From contig NZ_QJKC01000025.1 of the NCBI RefSeq assembly GCF_003202035.1, positions 1 to 42,935 of the forward strand: 42,935 nt of DNA. The letters run 5' to 3'. Both the position numbers and the translations under genes were made by a program. The DNA comes from Aquitalea magnusonii. GTDB lineage: Bacteria > Pseudomonadota > Gammaproteobacteria > Burkholderiales > Chromobacteriaceae. Below the pieces are notes generated by a model. That model was not told the origin of the DNA and did not search any database. It saw only the letters and a program-made list of their open reading frames with translations. The first letter of the stretch is position 1. Every line of letters begins with the position of its first letter. Shown piece by piece: positions 16,532-25,695 of the stretch.

Positions 16532-19500
16532 CTAGGCTTGGGCCGGTTGGTGGGGAGGGTGATCGTTGCCGTCTGCCGCATCTTGTTGCGGCTTGCGCTG
16601 GGCCAGCCAGCTGTGGAAGCTGGCAAACACCACCGGGACGAAGACCAGGGTGGACACGGTGGCAAACAGCAGGCCGCCGATGACGGCGCGGCCCAGCGGG
16701 GCGTTCTGCTCCGAGCCATCGCCAATGCCGATGGCCATGGGAATCATGCCGATGATCATGGCCAGTGCCGTCATCAGCACCGGACGCAGACGGGTGGCCC
16801 CGGCTTCCAGCGCTGCCGACAGCGGTGGCAGCCCTTCATGCAGGCGCTGGCGGGCAAAGGCCACCACCAGAATGCTGTTGGCGGTGGACACCCCCATGGT
16901 CATGATGGCGCCGGTCAGCGCCGGTACGCTCAGATTGGTGCCGGTCAGGATCAGCATCCAGGCAATGCCGGCCAGCGCCGCCGGCAGGGCGGAGATGATG
17001 ATGAAGGGGTCGAGCCAGGACTGGAAATTCACCACGATCAGCAGGTAGACCAGCACGATGGCGCCCAGAATGCCGACACCCAGGCCGGTATAGGAGGACT
17101 GCATGGTTTCCACCTGGCCGCGCATGCTTATCTTGCTGCCCTTGGGCAGGCTGGCCTGCGCCTGCTTGATGAGTTGCTGGATATCGCGGGCGGCCGAGCC
17201 CAGATCGCGCCCGCGCACATTGGCATAGATGTCCACTGCCGGCTGGATGTTGTAGCGGGTGACAATGGCGGCCTCGCGGCCGGGGCTGACCTTGACCAGA
17301 TTGCCCAGTTGCTGCGGGCTGCTGCCGTTATTGCCTGCCGCATTCACCGGCAGGCCCATCAGGTCGTCCAGGGTGTTGATGCGGTATTGCGGGGTTTGCG
17401 CCTGCATGTTGTACACCACGCTATTGGCCGGATTCAGCCAGAAGGTGGGCTGGGTCTGCTGGCTGCCGGACAAGGGCAGCAGCAGGTTCTGTGCCACATC
17501 GCTGGCGCTGATGCCCATGTTCTGCAAACGCGAGCGGTTCATTTCCAGCTGCAGCGAGGGCGCATCCAGCCGCTGGTGGACATGCACGTCCACCGCGCCA
17601 TTCACGCCCTTGATGCGGTCGGCCAGCTTGACGGCGAAAGCATGGTTTTCCGCCATGTTCTTGCCGTAAATCTGCACATCGATGGCGGATGGCGTGCCGA
17701 AATTGAGAATCTGGGTGACGATGTCGGCAGGCTGGAAGAAAAACTCCACGCCGGGGAAACGCTTGGCCAGCAGCGGCGGAATCTTGTCGATGTAATCCGC
17801 GCTGGGGCGGTGACCGGGCTTCAGCGAAATCAGGATGTCCGCATCCAGCGTGCCGATGGTGCCGGAGTTGCTGTAGGACAGATTGATACCGGAATAGGGC
17901 AGGCCGATATTGTCGATGATGGTGTCCAGCTCGGCCGGCGGAATGATCTCCCGCAGGGCATGGTCCACGCCATCGGCCAGCCTGGCGGTATTCTCGATGC
18001 GGGTGCCGGTGGGCGCGCGCATGTGCAGCTTGATCTGGCCGGTGTCCACGGTGGGGAACAGGTCGCGCCCCAGCAGCAGGTACAGGCCGCAGGACAGCAG
18101 GCAGAAGCCGAGAAAGGCTGCCATGAAGCGCCGGCGATGGGTCAGCAGATGGCTGAGCAGCAGCACATACACCGTGCGCAGCTTTTCAAAGTGATGGTTG
18201 AAGCGGGTATGCACATGGTGAATCCACTGGGTGAACCGGCCGCTGCGACCCTGGTGGCCCATCAGCAGCAGGGCCAGCGTGGGCACCAGGGTACGCGACA
18301 GCACATAGGAGGCCAGCATGGCAAACACCACCGCCTCGGCCAGCGGCACAAACAGGTAACGCGCCACGCCCTCCAGGAAGAACATCGGCACGAACACGAT
18401 GCAGATGCACAGGGTGGAGACAAAGGCCGGAATGGCAATCTCCCCCGCACCTTCCAGAATGGCGGTGTGCAGGTCCGAACCCATGTGCAGGTGGCGTTCG
18501 ATGTTTTCGATGGTGACGGTGGCATCGTCCACCAGAATGCCCACCGCCAGCGCCAGCCCGCCCAGCGTCATCACATTGATGGTTTCGCCAACGGCATGCA
18601 GCAGAATGATGGAAGAAAAAATCGACAGCGGAATCGACACGGCAATGATGGAGGTAGTGCGCCAGTTGCCCAGAAATAGCAGCAGCATGATGGCGGTGAG
18701 CACGGCGGCAATCAGCGCCTCGTGCACCACCCCCTCCACCGCGGTTTTCACGAATACCGACTGGTCGGCCAGCAGCGACACCTCAATGCCCTTGGGCAGC
18801 AAGGGCGTCACCGTGGGCAGCAGGCTTTTCAGATTGTCCACCACGCTGAGGGTGGAGGCGCCGCCGTTCTTGTACACCGACAGCAGCAGCCCGCGCTGGC
18901 CGTTCTGGCGCACGATATTGGTTTGCGGCGAGAAGCCGTCGCGCACATGCGCCACCTCGCCCAGATAGGTGATGGCGCCATTGCTGCTGCGCACCGGCAA
19001 GTTATTCAGCCCGGCAATGGTGGTGGGCGAGCCGTTCAGGCCGATATTGTATTCAGTGTCGCCAATCTTGGCGGTGCCGGATGGCAGGATCAGGTTCTGG
19101 CTGCTGATGGCATTCACCACGCTGGCTGGTGTCATGCCCTTGGCGGTAATGGCCGCCATGTCCAGATCGACCGATAGCAGCCGCACCTTGCCACCATAAG
19201 GGTAGGGGATGGCCACGCCGGGAATGGTCACCAGCTGCGGACGCAGGGTGTTGACCGCGGCATCGAACACATCCTGTTCCGACAACTCCTTGCTCGACAT
19301 CCCCAGCTGAATCACCGGCACGCTGGATGCGGTGTACTTGATCACCAGCGGTGCCGTGGTGCCGGGTGGCATCTGGCGTACCACCGCTTGCGAGACCGAC
19401 ACCACCTGGGCAATCGCCGTCTGGATATTCACATTGGGCTGGAAAAAGATCTTGATCACCGCAATACCGTTGAGCGACTGCGACTCGATATGCTCGATGT

Positions 19501-19729
19501 CGTTCACCGTGGTGGTGAGAATGCGCTCGTGGGACTGGGTGATGCGGTCCGCCATCTGCTGCGGTGCCAGGCCGTTATAGCCCCAGATGACACTGATCAC
19601 CGGAATGTCGATTTCCGGCAATACATCCACCGGCGTGCGAAACAGCGCCAATGCGGTGGCCAGCAGGATGGCAATCGCCATCACGATAAAGGTGTAGGGC
19701 CTGCGTAATGCAGTTTCGACGATCCACAT
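16532..19729 (-). CDS. RND efflux transporter permease
   Basis: Inner-membrane proton-driven pump of 1065 aa, 12 TM helices expected. Motifs: N-terminal MWIVETALRRPYTFIVMAIA; FRTPVDVLPEIDIPVI; an acidic TM4 motif AVGILVDDATVTIENIERHL (proton relay); and a C-terminal LTGAIMTMGVSTANSILVVAFA. The start is placed at ATG 19729, since the extra 40 residues of the longer frame are unlike the family and a GGAAGG ribosome site precedes ATG 19729. First gene of the pump-adaptor-channel operon. The sequence looks closer to the multidrug/hydrophobe branch than to CusA-type metal pumps, but this is a judgement by eye. Confidence 0.95.
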   Translation of the reverse strand: MWIVETALRRPYTFIVMAIAILLATALALFRTPVDVLPEIDIPVISVIWGYNGLAPQQMADRITQSHERILTTTVNDIEHIESQSLNGIAVIKIFFQPNVNIQTAIAQVVSVSQAVVRQMPPGTTAPLVIKYTASSVPVIQLGMSSKELSEQDVFDAAVNTLRPQLVTIPGVAIPYPYGGKVRLLSVDLDMAAITAKGMTPASVVNAISSQNLILPSGTAKIGDTEYNIGLNGSPTTIAGLNNLPVRSSNGAITYLGEVAHVRDGFSPQTNIVRQNGQRGLLLSVYKNGGASTLSVVDNLKSLLPTVTPLLPKGIEVSLLADQSVFVKTAVEGVVHEALIAAVLTAIMLLLFLGNWRTTSIIAVSIPLSIFSSIILLHAVGETINVMTLGGLALAVGILVDDATVTIENIERHLHMGSDLHTAILEGAGEIAIPAFVSTLCICIVFVPMFFLEGVARYLFVPLAEAVVFAMLASYVLSRTLVPTLALLLMGHQGRSGRFTQWIHHVHTRFNHHFEKLRTVYVLLLSHLLTHRRRFMAAFLGFCLLSCGLYLLLGRDLFPTVDTGQIKLHMRAPTGTRIENTARLADGVDHALREIIPPAELDTIIDNIGLPYSGINLSYSNSGTIGTLDADILISLKPGHRPSADYIDKIPPLLAKRFPGVEFFFQPADIVTQILNFGTPSAIDVQIYGKNMAENHAFAVKLADRIKGVNGAVDVHVHQRLDAPSLQLEMNRSRLQNMGISASDVAQNLLLPLSGSQQTQPTFWLNPANSVVYNMQAQTPQYRINTLDDLMGLPVNAAGNNGSSPQQLGNLVKVSPGREAAIVTRYNIQPAVDIYANVRGRDLGSAARDIQQLIKQAQASLPKGSKISMRGQVETMQSSYTGLGVGILGAIVLVYLLIVVNFQSWLDPFIIISALPAALAGIAWMLILTGTNLSVPALTGAIMTMGVSTANSILVVAFARQRLHEGLPPLSAALEAGATRLRPVLMTALAMIIGMIPMAIGIGDGSEQNAPLGRAVIGGLLFATVSTLVFVPVVFASFHSWLAQRKPQQDAADGNDHPPHQPAQA

Positions 19730-20014
19730 CGGGTAGTGTTGCCTTCCATGCAAACTGCCGGCAATTCGAGCCGGTTGGCGCACATCAAGATGGAAAAAAG
19801 TCTGTAGGCACGGCCTTGCCGCGTGCTGCAGCCGGGCCAGGCTGAACATGGCCGGAGAGCCGCAAACCAGACAAGCTGCCGCAACGCGGTGCCTGCGGCT
19901 TCTCCCCCGGACTGCCCGGCCTGTTGCGATGATAGCCCATGCCGGTTACCGCCGAGTGTCCGACAATCATGCCAATTGTTGCTAAATATTGCAGGAAATC
20001 GTCAGCGCTGGCCG

Positions 20015-20539
20015 CTATGACTGTGCCATGGCCGCATCGCTGCTGAATAACAGGGTGGGCGCGCTGCTGCCAGGGAAATCGAAAGGTCCGCAGCCATGCA
20101 GCCCAGCCTTTTGCAATACGCGCGCCGATGCCTGATTGTCGGCATTGGTATAGGCCACTACCCGCGGCAGCCGCAGTTGCTGCAAACCATACTGCACGCA
20201 GGCCGTTGCAGCCTCGCTGGCATAACCCAGCCCACGCCATGCCGGCAGCAGGGTATAGCCCACATCGACATCAGCCAGCCCCTCGCGCCGGATCAGCCCG
20301 CACATGCCGACTGGCTGGCCATCCTCCAGCCGCTCCATGCACCACAGCCCGATGCCGTGCTGTGCATAGCTCGCCAGCGGACCACGGCTGATGTAGTTGC
20401 CGGCATCTTCCAGCGTATGCACGCCACGATCCGTCACATTGCGGATGAAATCCGGGTCGGTCAGCAGGGCCAGCACCAGCGGTGCATCCTGCAGGTTGAA
20501 TTCGCGCAGCCGCAAGCGGGAAGTAAGAATGGGTAACAT
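20015..20539 (-). CDS. GNAT N-acetyltransferase, RimJ/RimL-like
   Basis: A 174-residue acetyltransferase of the Acetyltransf_3 (RimJ/RimL) group, probably acting on a protein N-terminus or small-molecule amine with acetyl-CoA. The family opening LTSRLRLREFNLQDAPLV, motif A (VGYTLLPAWRGLGYASEAATACVQYG, the R/Q-x-x-G-x-G/A pyrophosphate loop read as RGLGYA) and the closing NADNQASARVLQKAGL are all present. Single gene on the minus strand, next to the tRNA-Ser promoter region. Substrate unknown. Confidence 0.9.
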   Translation of the reverse strand: MLPILTSRLRLREFNLQDAPLVLALLTDPDFIRNVTDRGVHTLEDAGNYISRGPLASYAQHGIGLWCMERLEDGQPVGMCGLIRREGLADVDVGYTLLPAWRGLGYASEAATACVQYGLQQLRLPRVVAYTNADNQASARVLQKAGLHGCGPFDFPGSSAPTLLFSSDAAMAQS

Positions 20540-20679
20540 GATGAAGTTTGCATCCGGACAAGGAGTAGGCCAGTTTACTGCATGCGCTGCACGCGGCTAT
20601 CAATTCCGGCACTATGCCGCTCAGCAGCGCAGCAAGCACCGCAGCGCCTGGCCGGGTCTGCAGTTTTTTTGTTGGGATC

Positions 20680-20708
20680 TTGCCAAAAGCACACAGTACC
20701 TGTATTAT
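20680..20708 (+). promoter_or_regulatory. Promoter of the tRNA-Ser gene
   Basis: TTGCCA (20680-20685), a 17-base spacer and TATTAT (20703-20708), followed by a GC-rich discriminator (cgccctc). This is a near-consensus sigma-70 stable-RNA promoter about 35 bases before the tRNA. Confidence 0.8.
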
Positions 20709-20742
20709 CGCCCTCTCTGTTGCAGCACTGCAGCAGCCATCT

Positions 20743-20833
20743 GGAGAGGTGGATGAGTGGTTTAAGTCGCACGCCTGGAAAGCGTGTTTAGGGTAATACC
20801 CTAACGGGGGTTCGAATCCCCCCCTCTCCGCCA
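20743..20833 (+). tRNA. tRNA-Ser (GGA anticodon)
   Basis: Acceptor arms ggagagg and cctctcc pair, with discriminator G and encoded CCA at 20831-20833. The anticodon stem is cacgc / gcgtg with loop ctggaaa, giving GGA. A long variable arm (tagggtaataccctaa) marks a class II serine tRNA, and ggttcgaatcc is the T arm. Confidence 0.97.
20808..20833 (+). other. Presumed attachment site (attL) of an integrative element
   Basis: The T-arm and acceptor 3' half of the tRNA directly precedes an integrase gene. Integrases of this kind usually recombine at tRNA 3' ends and restore the tRNA. No second copy of this stretch was found to the right within the window, so the core length is unproven. Confidence 0.45.
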
Positions 20834-20981
20834 AACACCCCTAGAGTGTTGTTTTTACAGTAAATTCAGGTTCCGTAAGGCTTTTTTGCCCCTGAGTTCT
20901 GCACAACACTCCTACACATTGGCGATAAGAGTTCAGTTTTTTTCTTGGCTTCCTATACTCTGGATCGGAACTCAATGAACG

Positions 20982-22733
20982 ATGCCAATGTTACCCACAG
21001 GCCTGCAACGCCACCCCCAATCCGGCACCTACTATCTTCATCGTCGTATCCCAACTGACGTTCTTGTTTGCTATCCCGGCAAAAAAGAAATCACGTTTTC
21101 GCTACGCACCAAGGACTACCGCACGGCTGTCGAGCGCCATCGCGCGGAAGAAGCCCGTCTGACCTCCGAGTGGGAGGAAAAACGACAGCGGCAGGCGGAG
21201 CGTTACGCGCGTACGCAACTCGCAGCCATCACCCACATCGACGCACTCACCCCCGAAGTCATCGACGCCATCTGTCTGCATGCAGAGTCGGCCAGCCTGG
21301 CTGGGGATGAAGCGCGCCGCGAAAATGGCCACTACACGCTGGACGAAGTCGAGGAATACCAGGCTGGCTATACCGAGGCCAACCGCATTCTCAAGGGCGC
21401 GGTAGCCATTGGTGACTACGAGCTTTTGCGTGGCCCGCTGGAACAATTCCTGCGCCTCTACCGCTACCAGCTCAAAGCCATTGAACCGGAAATGCGCCGC
21501 CTGGCACTGGCCTATGGCCGCATGGCCATCCGCACCAACGAGAAACTGCTCAGTCGCTATGACGGCAAGGAAGTACCGACACCAGTCATGGCGCAGCGGC
21601 TGGAAACGCCGATGCTGTCCGAGGTGACCCAAAGCTATCTGGCCTACTACCAGAAGCTGGACAAGGTAGCGATGCTGCGCAAGGTGACGGCGGTCATGCC
21701 ACTGCTGGTCGACATCATCGGCGACAAGCCCATCGGCCTGCTTAAGCAAACTGACCTTGAAGCCTATTTCGAGGCGGTGCAAACCCTACCACCGCGCTGG
21801 AAAGACATCTGCCGTCAGGAAAAACTGCGCCCACTGGAACTGGCCAAACAGCAACGTGGCGAGATGAGCAAGGGGACGTTCGACGGCACCTACCTCGCGG
21901 TGATGACACCGTTCATCAAATACTGCCGCCGCAAGTGGCAGGACCACGGCTGGCCGATGACGCTGACCACCGAAGGGGTGCAATACCTTGGTTCCCGCCG
22001 CGACCCCGAAGGCGGGCAACGTGCCTTTGAATCGGCAGAACTGAAGCGGCTGTTCGAGGGACCGGAAATGGCACGCTTTGCCCGACGCCCGGCCATGGCA
22101 CACAAATACTGGCTTCCCCATTTGGGCCTGTTCACCGGAGCGCGGGTCAATGAGCTGTGCCAACTCAACCCGCAAGTCGATATCACACAGGATACGCAGA
22201 CCGGCACCTGGTATATGGACATTACTGACGAATCCGAAGGCGATGCCCGTATCGACAAATCGGTCAAAACCGGTGGCTCCAAACGCAAGCTGCCCATCCA
22301 TCCCAAACTGATTGAACTGGGCTTCCTCGACTATGTGGCAGCAGCCAAGAAACGGGGCGACACCTTGCTGTTCCAGGCCTTCCCGACCGCCGCAGGCCGC
22401 GCCTCGCCCAAGGCGATGAAATGGTTCACCGAGTTCCTGCAAGAAATCGGGCTGCGCGACGAAACCCCGAATGCCCGCATTGTCGGTATGCATGCCTTCC
22501 GCTCCACTTTCCTGCACCGCGCGATGGTGCTGGGCGTGGTGAGCGCCGAAACCATCACCGGCCATGCCAGCAATATCACCAGCATCGAGACCATTCAGAA
22601 CGGACAGGTGAATCAGGAAGCGTCGGCAGTGGTGAAGAAATACCGTGGTGAACTGCCAGTCGACAAGAAACTGGAAATCCTGTCGCGCATCACCTTCCCG
22701 GAAGTCGACTTCATTCGGGCAGACAAGCCGTAA
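20982..22733 (+). CDS. Tyrosine recombinase / integrase
   Basis: Site-specific recombinase of 583 aa, expected to insert and excise the element at the neighbouring tRNA-Ser. N-terminus MLPTGLQRHPQSGTYYLHRR with the following IPTDV and SLRTKDYRTA fits the DUF6538 arm-binding domain found in many island integrases. A SAM-like core-binding domain (about 210-320) follows. The catalytic set is intact: Arg388 (GARVNEL), His504 and Arg507 (HAFRSTF), His528 (GHASN) and Tyr554 (KKYRGEL). The gene starts 149 bases after the tRNA on the same strand. The stretch 20834-20981 holds only its leader. Probably functional. Confidence 0.93.
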   Translation: MPMLPTGLQRHPQSGTYYLHRRIPTDVLVCYPGKKEITFSLRTKDYRTAVERHRAEEARLTSEWEEKRQRQAERYARTQLAAITHIDALTPEVIDAICLHAESASLAGDEARRENGHYTLDEVEEYQAGYTEANRILKGAVAIGDYELLRGPLEQFLRLYRYQLKAIEPEMRRLALAYGRMAIRTNEKLLSRYDGKEVPTPVMAQRLETPMLSEVTQSYLAYYQKLDKVAMLRKVTAVMPLLVDIIGDKPIGLLKQTDLEAYFEAVQTLPPRWKDICRQEKLRPLELAKQQRGEMSKGTFDGTYLAVMTPFIKYCRRKWQDHGWPMTLTTEGVQYLGSRRDPEGGQRAFESAELKRLFEGPEMARFARRPAMAHKYWLPHLGLFTGARVNELCQLNPQVDITQDTQTGTWYMDITDESEGDARIDKSVKTGGSKRKLPIHPKLIELGFLDYVAAAKKRGDTLLFQAFPTAAGRASPKAMKWFTEFLQEIGLRDETPNARIVGMHAFRSTFLHRAMVLGVVSAETITGHASNITSIETIQNGQVNQEASAVVKKYRGELPVDKKLEILSRITFPEVDFIRADKP

Positions 22734-22800
22734 CCGACGTGTTCAGACAGAGCAGGGAGGTGCCCATACTGAATTTTGATGTGATGCAGGTGCTCAGTGC

Positions 22801-24081
22801 TTACAGCGAGTCCAGCGCCGCCAATGCCGTCGCAAAACGGGCGCGACAAGCACCGGTACGCTCATCCAGCTCCAGTGCCTCGAACTGCTGCAGCACTGTC
22901 GCCAGCGTTGGGCACCAGTCACGCATAGAGGAGCGCAGGGTATGGCATGCAGCCTCGCCAAGTAGCGCGGGCAGGAATGCGTCAAACAGCAGCGGCCATT
23001 GTTGATGCTGACCCACCGGGAAGCTACGCCAGCTGGTGAGCCGGTTAGGTGGGTCATGTGTCAGGAACATCGGGGAGAAGTCGAACAGGGGACTGAGCTG
23101 CAAGCGGCTGCCATGTTTCAAAAAGGCGGTATTACGGCCGTGGTTGTCTTCCGCCTTCAGGCAATAGGACAGCACGTCACGGCGCAAATACTCAGCCACT
23201 TGCTGCAGGAATTCTTCCGGCTCGGCATGGGGCTGCCAGCTCGTCAGCACGTCCTCATGAAACAGCTTCAGCCCATGCTGCTGCGCACCCTGCAGGGTGT
23301 ACATGCTCATCAGATGATGACGCTGCCACTGACCCTGCACCAACGCGCAATCAAAGCGCGGGATGAAAAGCAGGCTGCCCAGCATGAAAGGCTGGCCATG
23401 CACGTCCAGCCCCGCAGTCTTGGCCAGTTTCAGCCAGACAAACTCATGTTCCAGCAAAACCTGCTCTTCACGGTTGCGCGGAAATTTGACCAGAAAGCGC
23501 TCAACGCTATCGTCTTCGGCCAGACAGGCGTCCGGGTAAAACCGGCCATCCCTGGCACGGCTCATCCATAGCTTTGGCGCTTGCCCCAGCATGCAGGTGA
23601 CGGCATGCAAGACACCATGTGCTTGCAGCAGGGATTCAAAGCTGGTGCTGACCTCAGTCAGTTCAACCTCAGACCAACCACCAAAGCCTTGTGGCATCGT
23701 ACCAGCCAAATACCGATGTGCCTCACGGATGCGCATGCAGCCAGGCGGCTGACTGGCCCCATGCATCAGCACACTGGTGTCGTACTGCGCACCATCGCGG
23801 GCACTGCCATTCAGCAAAGCGAGAAGGGTATCCCTGCCATAGCCGCTCGGCAGCAAATCCAGGAAAAAAGCAGGCAACCCATCGCAACGATAGTGGTTGA
23901 AGGAAAGAGGGTGAAGGAAATCCAGACTGGCTTCGTCGCCGCAATCGAGATGCTCAAGAACATAGTCGGGCAGATACTCCAGCGTGCAGCTCGACGCCAG
24001 CCCCTTGGCCGGCTGGTCAATGTGCAGCGTGGCAGCAAGCCACCACTCCCCGTCTATGTACTTCTCGATTTGCAACTGCAT
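22801..24081 (-). CDS. HipA-type serine/threonine kinase, no adjacent HipB
   Basis: A 426-residue protein of the HipA toxin-kinase family. HipA itself phosphorylates glutamyl-tRNA synthetase and halts growth; whether this protein shares that target is not known. Visible: a P-loop-like LGQAPKLWMSR near 165-175, ATP-lysine Lys199 in FLVKFP, the RFDC strand near 242-245, the catalytic loop AEDNHGRN with Asp312, His314 and Asn317, and the metal-binding Asp334 in LFDFSPM. All key residues are kept, so it should be active. The start ATG 24081 has a strong AAGGAGA site. No antitoxin-like HTH gene lies directly before or after it, which is odd for this family; see findings. Confidence 0.85.
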   Translation of the reverse strand: MQLQIEKYIDGEWWLAATLHIDQPAKGLASSCTLEYLPDYVLEHLDCGDEASLDFLHPLSFNHYRCDGLPAFFLDLLPSGYGRDTLLALLNGSARDGAQYDTSVLMHGASQPPGCMRIREAHRYLAGTMPQGFGGWSEVELTEVSTSFESLLQAHGVLHAVTCMLGQAPKLWMSRARDGRFYPDACLAEDDSVERFLVKFPRNREEQVLLEHEFVWLKLAKTAGLDVHGQPFMLGSLLFIPRFDCALVQGQWQRHHLMSMYTLQGAQQHGLKLFHEDVLTSWQPHAEPEEFLQQVAEYLRRDVLSYCLKAEDNHGRNTAFLKHGSRLQLSPLFDFSPMFLTHDPPNRLTSWRSFPVGQHQQWPLLFDAFLPALLGEAACHTLRSSMRDWCPTLATVLQQFEALELDERTGACRARFATALAALDSL

Positions 24082-24444
24082 GGTCCGCTCTCCTTGGTGA
24101 AGGAGTGTACCAAGGTCAGTGCTTCCATGACTGCGGGCATCAAAACAAATGGCAGTAAGTCGGCCAAAGTCGATATAGGGCCTCTAGTCAGGGTCAGGCG
24201 TCAATGCGCCAATTTGCTGCCACTTAACACTCATGGTGCCTTGGGATTTCGGCCTAGCGTTATACGCTTTCCATTTCTTAGTTCGATATCGCTTCGCTGC
24301 AGGTTTCCGCATCTTCAAAGTTTGTTCAATCACAAACCTATTGCCTAGTAACCTGTGTACTCAGCTTGTGCAACAACGCCATGACGAACGATTCGGGGTA
24401 ACATATCCCAGATGGGTCTTTAAATTTGCTTAGTGGAGGACGGA
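24082..24444. other. Intergenic stretch, nothing recognised
   Basis: A 363-base region between divergent genes, holding both leaders. GC falls here from the backbone-like integrase side towards the AT-richer Hachiman genes. I see no convincing ORF, repeat or RNA. An imperfect inverted repeat (agcgttatacgct, 24253-24265) could be an operator. Confidence 0.4.
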
Positions 24445-24750
24445 ATGGCAAGGGCAAAACCAGTGGTTCTCGAAACAATCAGCTTCGACAATCAAAGTCA
24501 GGCTCATGCCTTTTTCAAGGAAATGCTGAATCGCTATGTTCCTGGTGAAATCGTTTCGAATGAGGATTCGATTCACCTTGCAGAACTGTTCAAGAGACAT
24601 CCGAGCTATCCAACAAAAATTGGTTCTGGCATCAATTATTTCGAGGTTATGCCTGAGAAATTCGGTACTCAGTGTTTTTGTGCGGTTCTCCAGGACGGAA
24701 CAAAGGAAGGCTTCTCCTACCCGAAATGCGTGACACAAAGAGATGATTGA
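24445..24750 (+). CDS. DUF3223 domain protein
   Basis: A small protein of 101 aa of the DUF3223 family (PF11523), recognised from SFDNQSQAHAFFKEMLNRY, then KRHPSYPTKIGSGINYFEV and the end FSYPKCV. A related domain sits at the C-terminus of the largest subunit of plant RNA polymerase V, but the function of the stand-alone bacterial form is unknown. ATG 24445 is chosen because GGAGGA lies four bases upstream. It is 21 bases before hamA on the same strand and has the same base composition, so it is probably the first gene of the Hachiman operon and may be an accessory factor. Confidence 0.8.
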   Translation: MARAKPVVLETISFDNQSQAHAFFKEMLNRYVPGEIVSNEDSIHLAELFKRHPSYPTKIGSGINYFEVMPEKFGTQCFCAVLQDGTKEGFSYPKCVTQRDD

Positions 24751-24771
24751 CCATTTGATTGGATTGAACCG

Positions 24772-25689
24772 ATGGACTTCGAAATACTTGTCGATGACCT
24801 CTACCTGAAGATTTTCTCGGATACGGCGCTTACTCCCGTCGAGAACAAGCGGGTTCTAAGCCTTGTCAACGACTTCGAAGATGAGAAGTGGCGATATGAG
24901 AAGTTCGAGAATTTTATCTGGGATAACGTCGCTCTGACTGCTCTGTCGGCTCAAGAGCGGGAAAAGCTCATTGGCCAAAGTAGATCGACGCTGCGGGAAT
25001 CGGCAAAGAACCTTCGTCTAACGGACAAAGCTGGCGACATAGGGCAGGGCAGCGAACTGGCTGAAATCGTCCTGTATGGAATCATGCATCACCACTACGG
25101 CGCGTTGCCAGTGGTTCCGAAGATTTTTTACAAGCAGAACGCACAGGATAACGCGAAGGGAGCTGACAGCGTTCATGTCGTTCTTGAAGGGGACGATGAC
25201 TTCTCTCTTTGGTTCGGGGAGGCGAAGTTCTTCAATAGCATCGAAGACGCGAGGCTTCCAGCAGTCGTCAAATCCGTTGGGAATTCGTTGGACACCGCCA
25301 AGCTAAAAAAGGAAAACAGCATAATCACCAATGCTTCAGACATCGACAGACTAGTCGCCAATCCAGAGTTGGCTGCAAGGATCAAGGATGTACTAGCTGC
25401 GAAACACTCGATAGACCAAATCAAGCCGAAAATTCACGTCCCCATCCTTCTGTTACACGAGTGTTCCATCACTGCTTCGACTAAGGAAATGAATGATGCG
25501 TACAGAGAAAGCGTCAGGAAATATCATCTCGAACGGGCGTCTTCATATTTTGAAAAGCAGATTGACTCTCTGTCTGGCACGGTCGCGAAATACGCGGAAG
25601 TCAAATTTCACATCATCCTTTTCCCGATTCCAGACAGAGAAAAGCTGATCGAACAGTTCTCAAAAGAAGTGGCGTTTCACAAGGCTTAG
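24772..25689 (+). CDS. hamA: Hachiman defence protein HamA (DUF1837 nuclease)
   Basis: Nuclease-like subunit of 305 aa of the two-gene Hachiman anti-phage system. The DUF1837 domain shows a PD-(D/E)xK-type active site: Asp132 in KGADSVHV, then Glu150-x-Lys152 in FGEAKFF, with an earlier acidic helix around Glu95 (GSELAEIVLYG). In studied systems HamA forms a complex with HamB that degrades DNA when released. hamB follows after only six bases. Lower GC and less biased codons than the backbone genes point to horizontal transfer. Only a weak ribosome site precedes ATG 24772, suggesting coupling to the upstream DUF3223 gene. Confidence 0.9.
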   Translation: MDFEILVDDLYLKIFSDTALTPVENKRVLSLVNDFEDEKWRYEKFENFIWDNVALTALSAQEREKLIGQSRSTLRESAKNLRLTDKAGDIGQGSELAEIVLYGIMHHHYGALPVVPKIFYKQNAQDNAKGADSVHVVLEGDDDFSLWFGEAKFFNSIEDARLPAVVKSVGNSLDTAKLKKENSIITNASDIDRLVANPELAARIKDVLAAKHSIDQIKPKIHVPILLLHECSITASTKEMNDAYRESVRKYHLERASSYFEKQIDSLSGTVAKYAEVKFHIILFPIPDREKLIEQFSKEVAFHKA

Positions 25690-25695
25690 AGATCA

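Noticed and set aside
15206-18679. An 1157-codon plus-strand frame opposite the efflux operon
   Set aside because: Antisense shadow of the RND operon; Gly/His/Gln-rich with no domain, and it spans three real genes.
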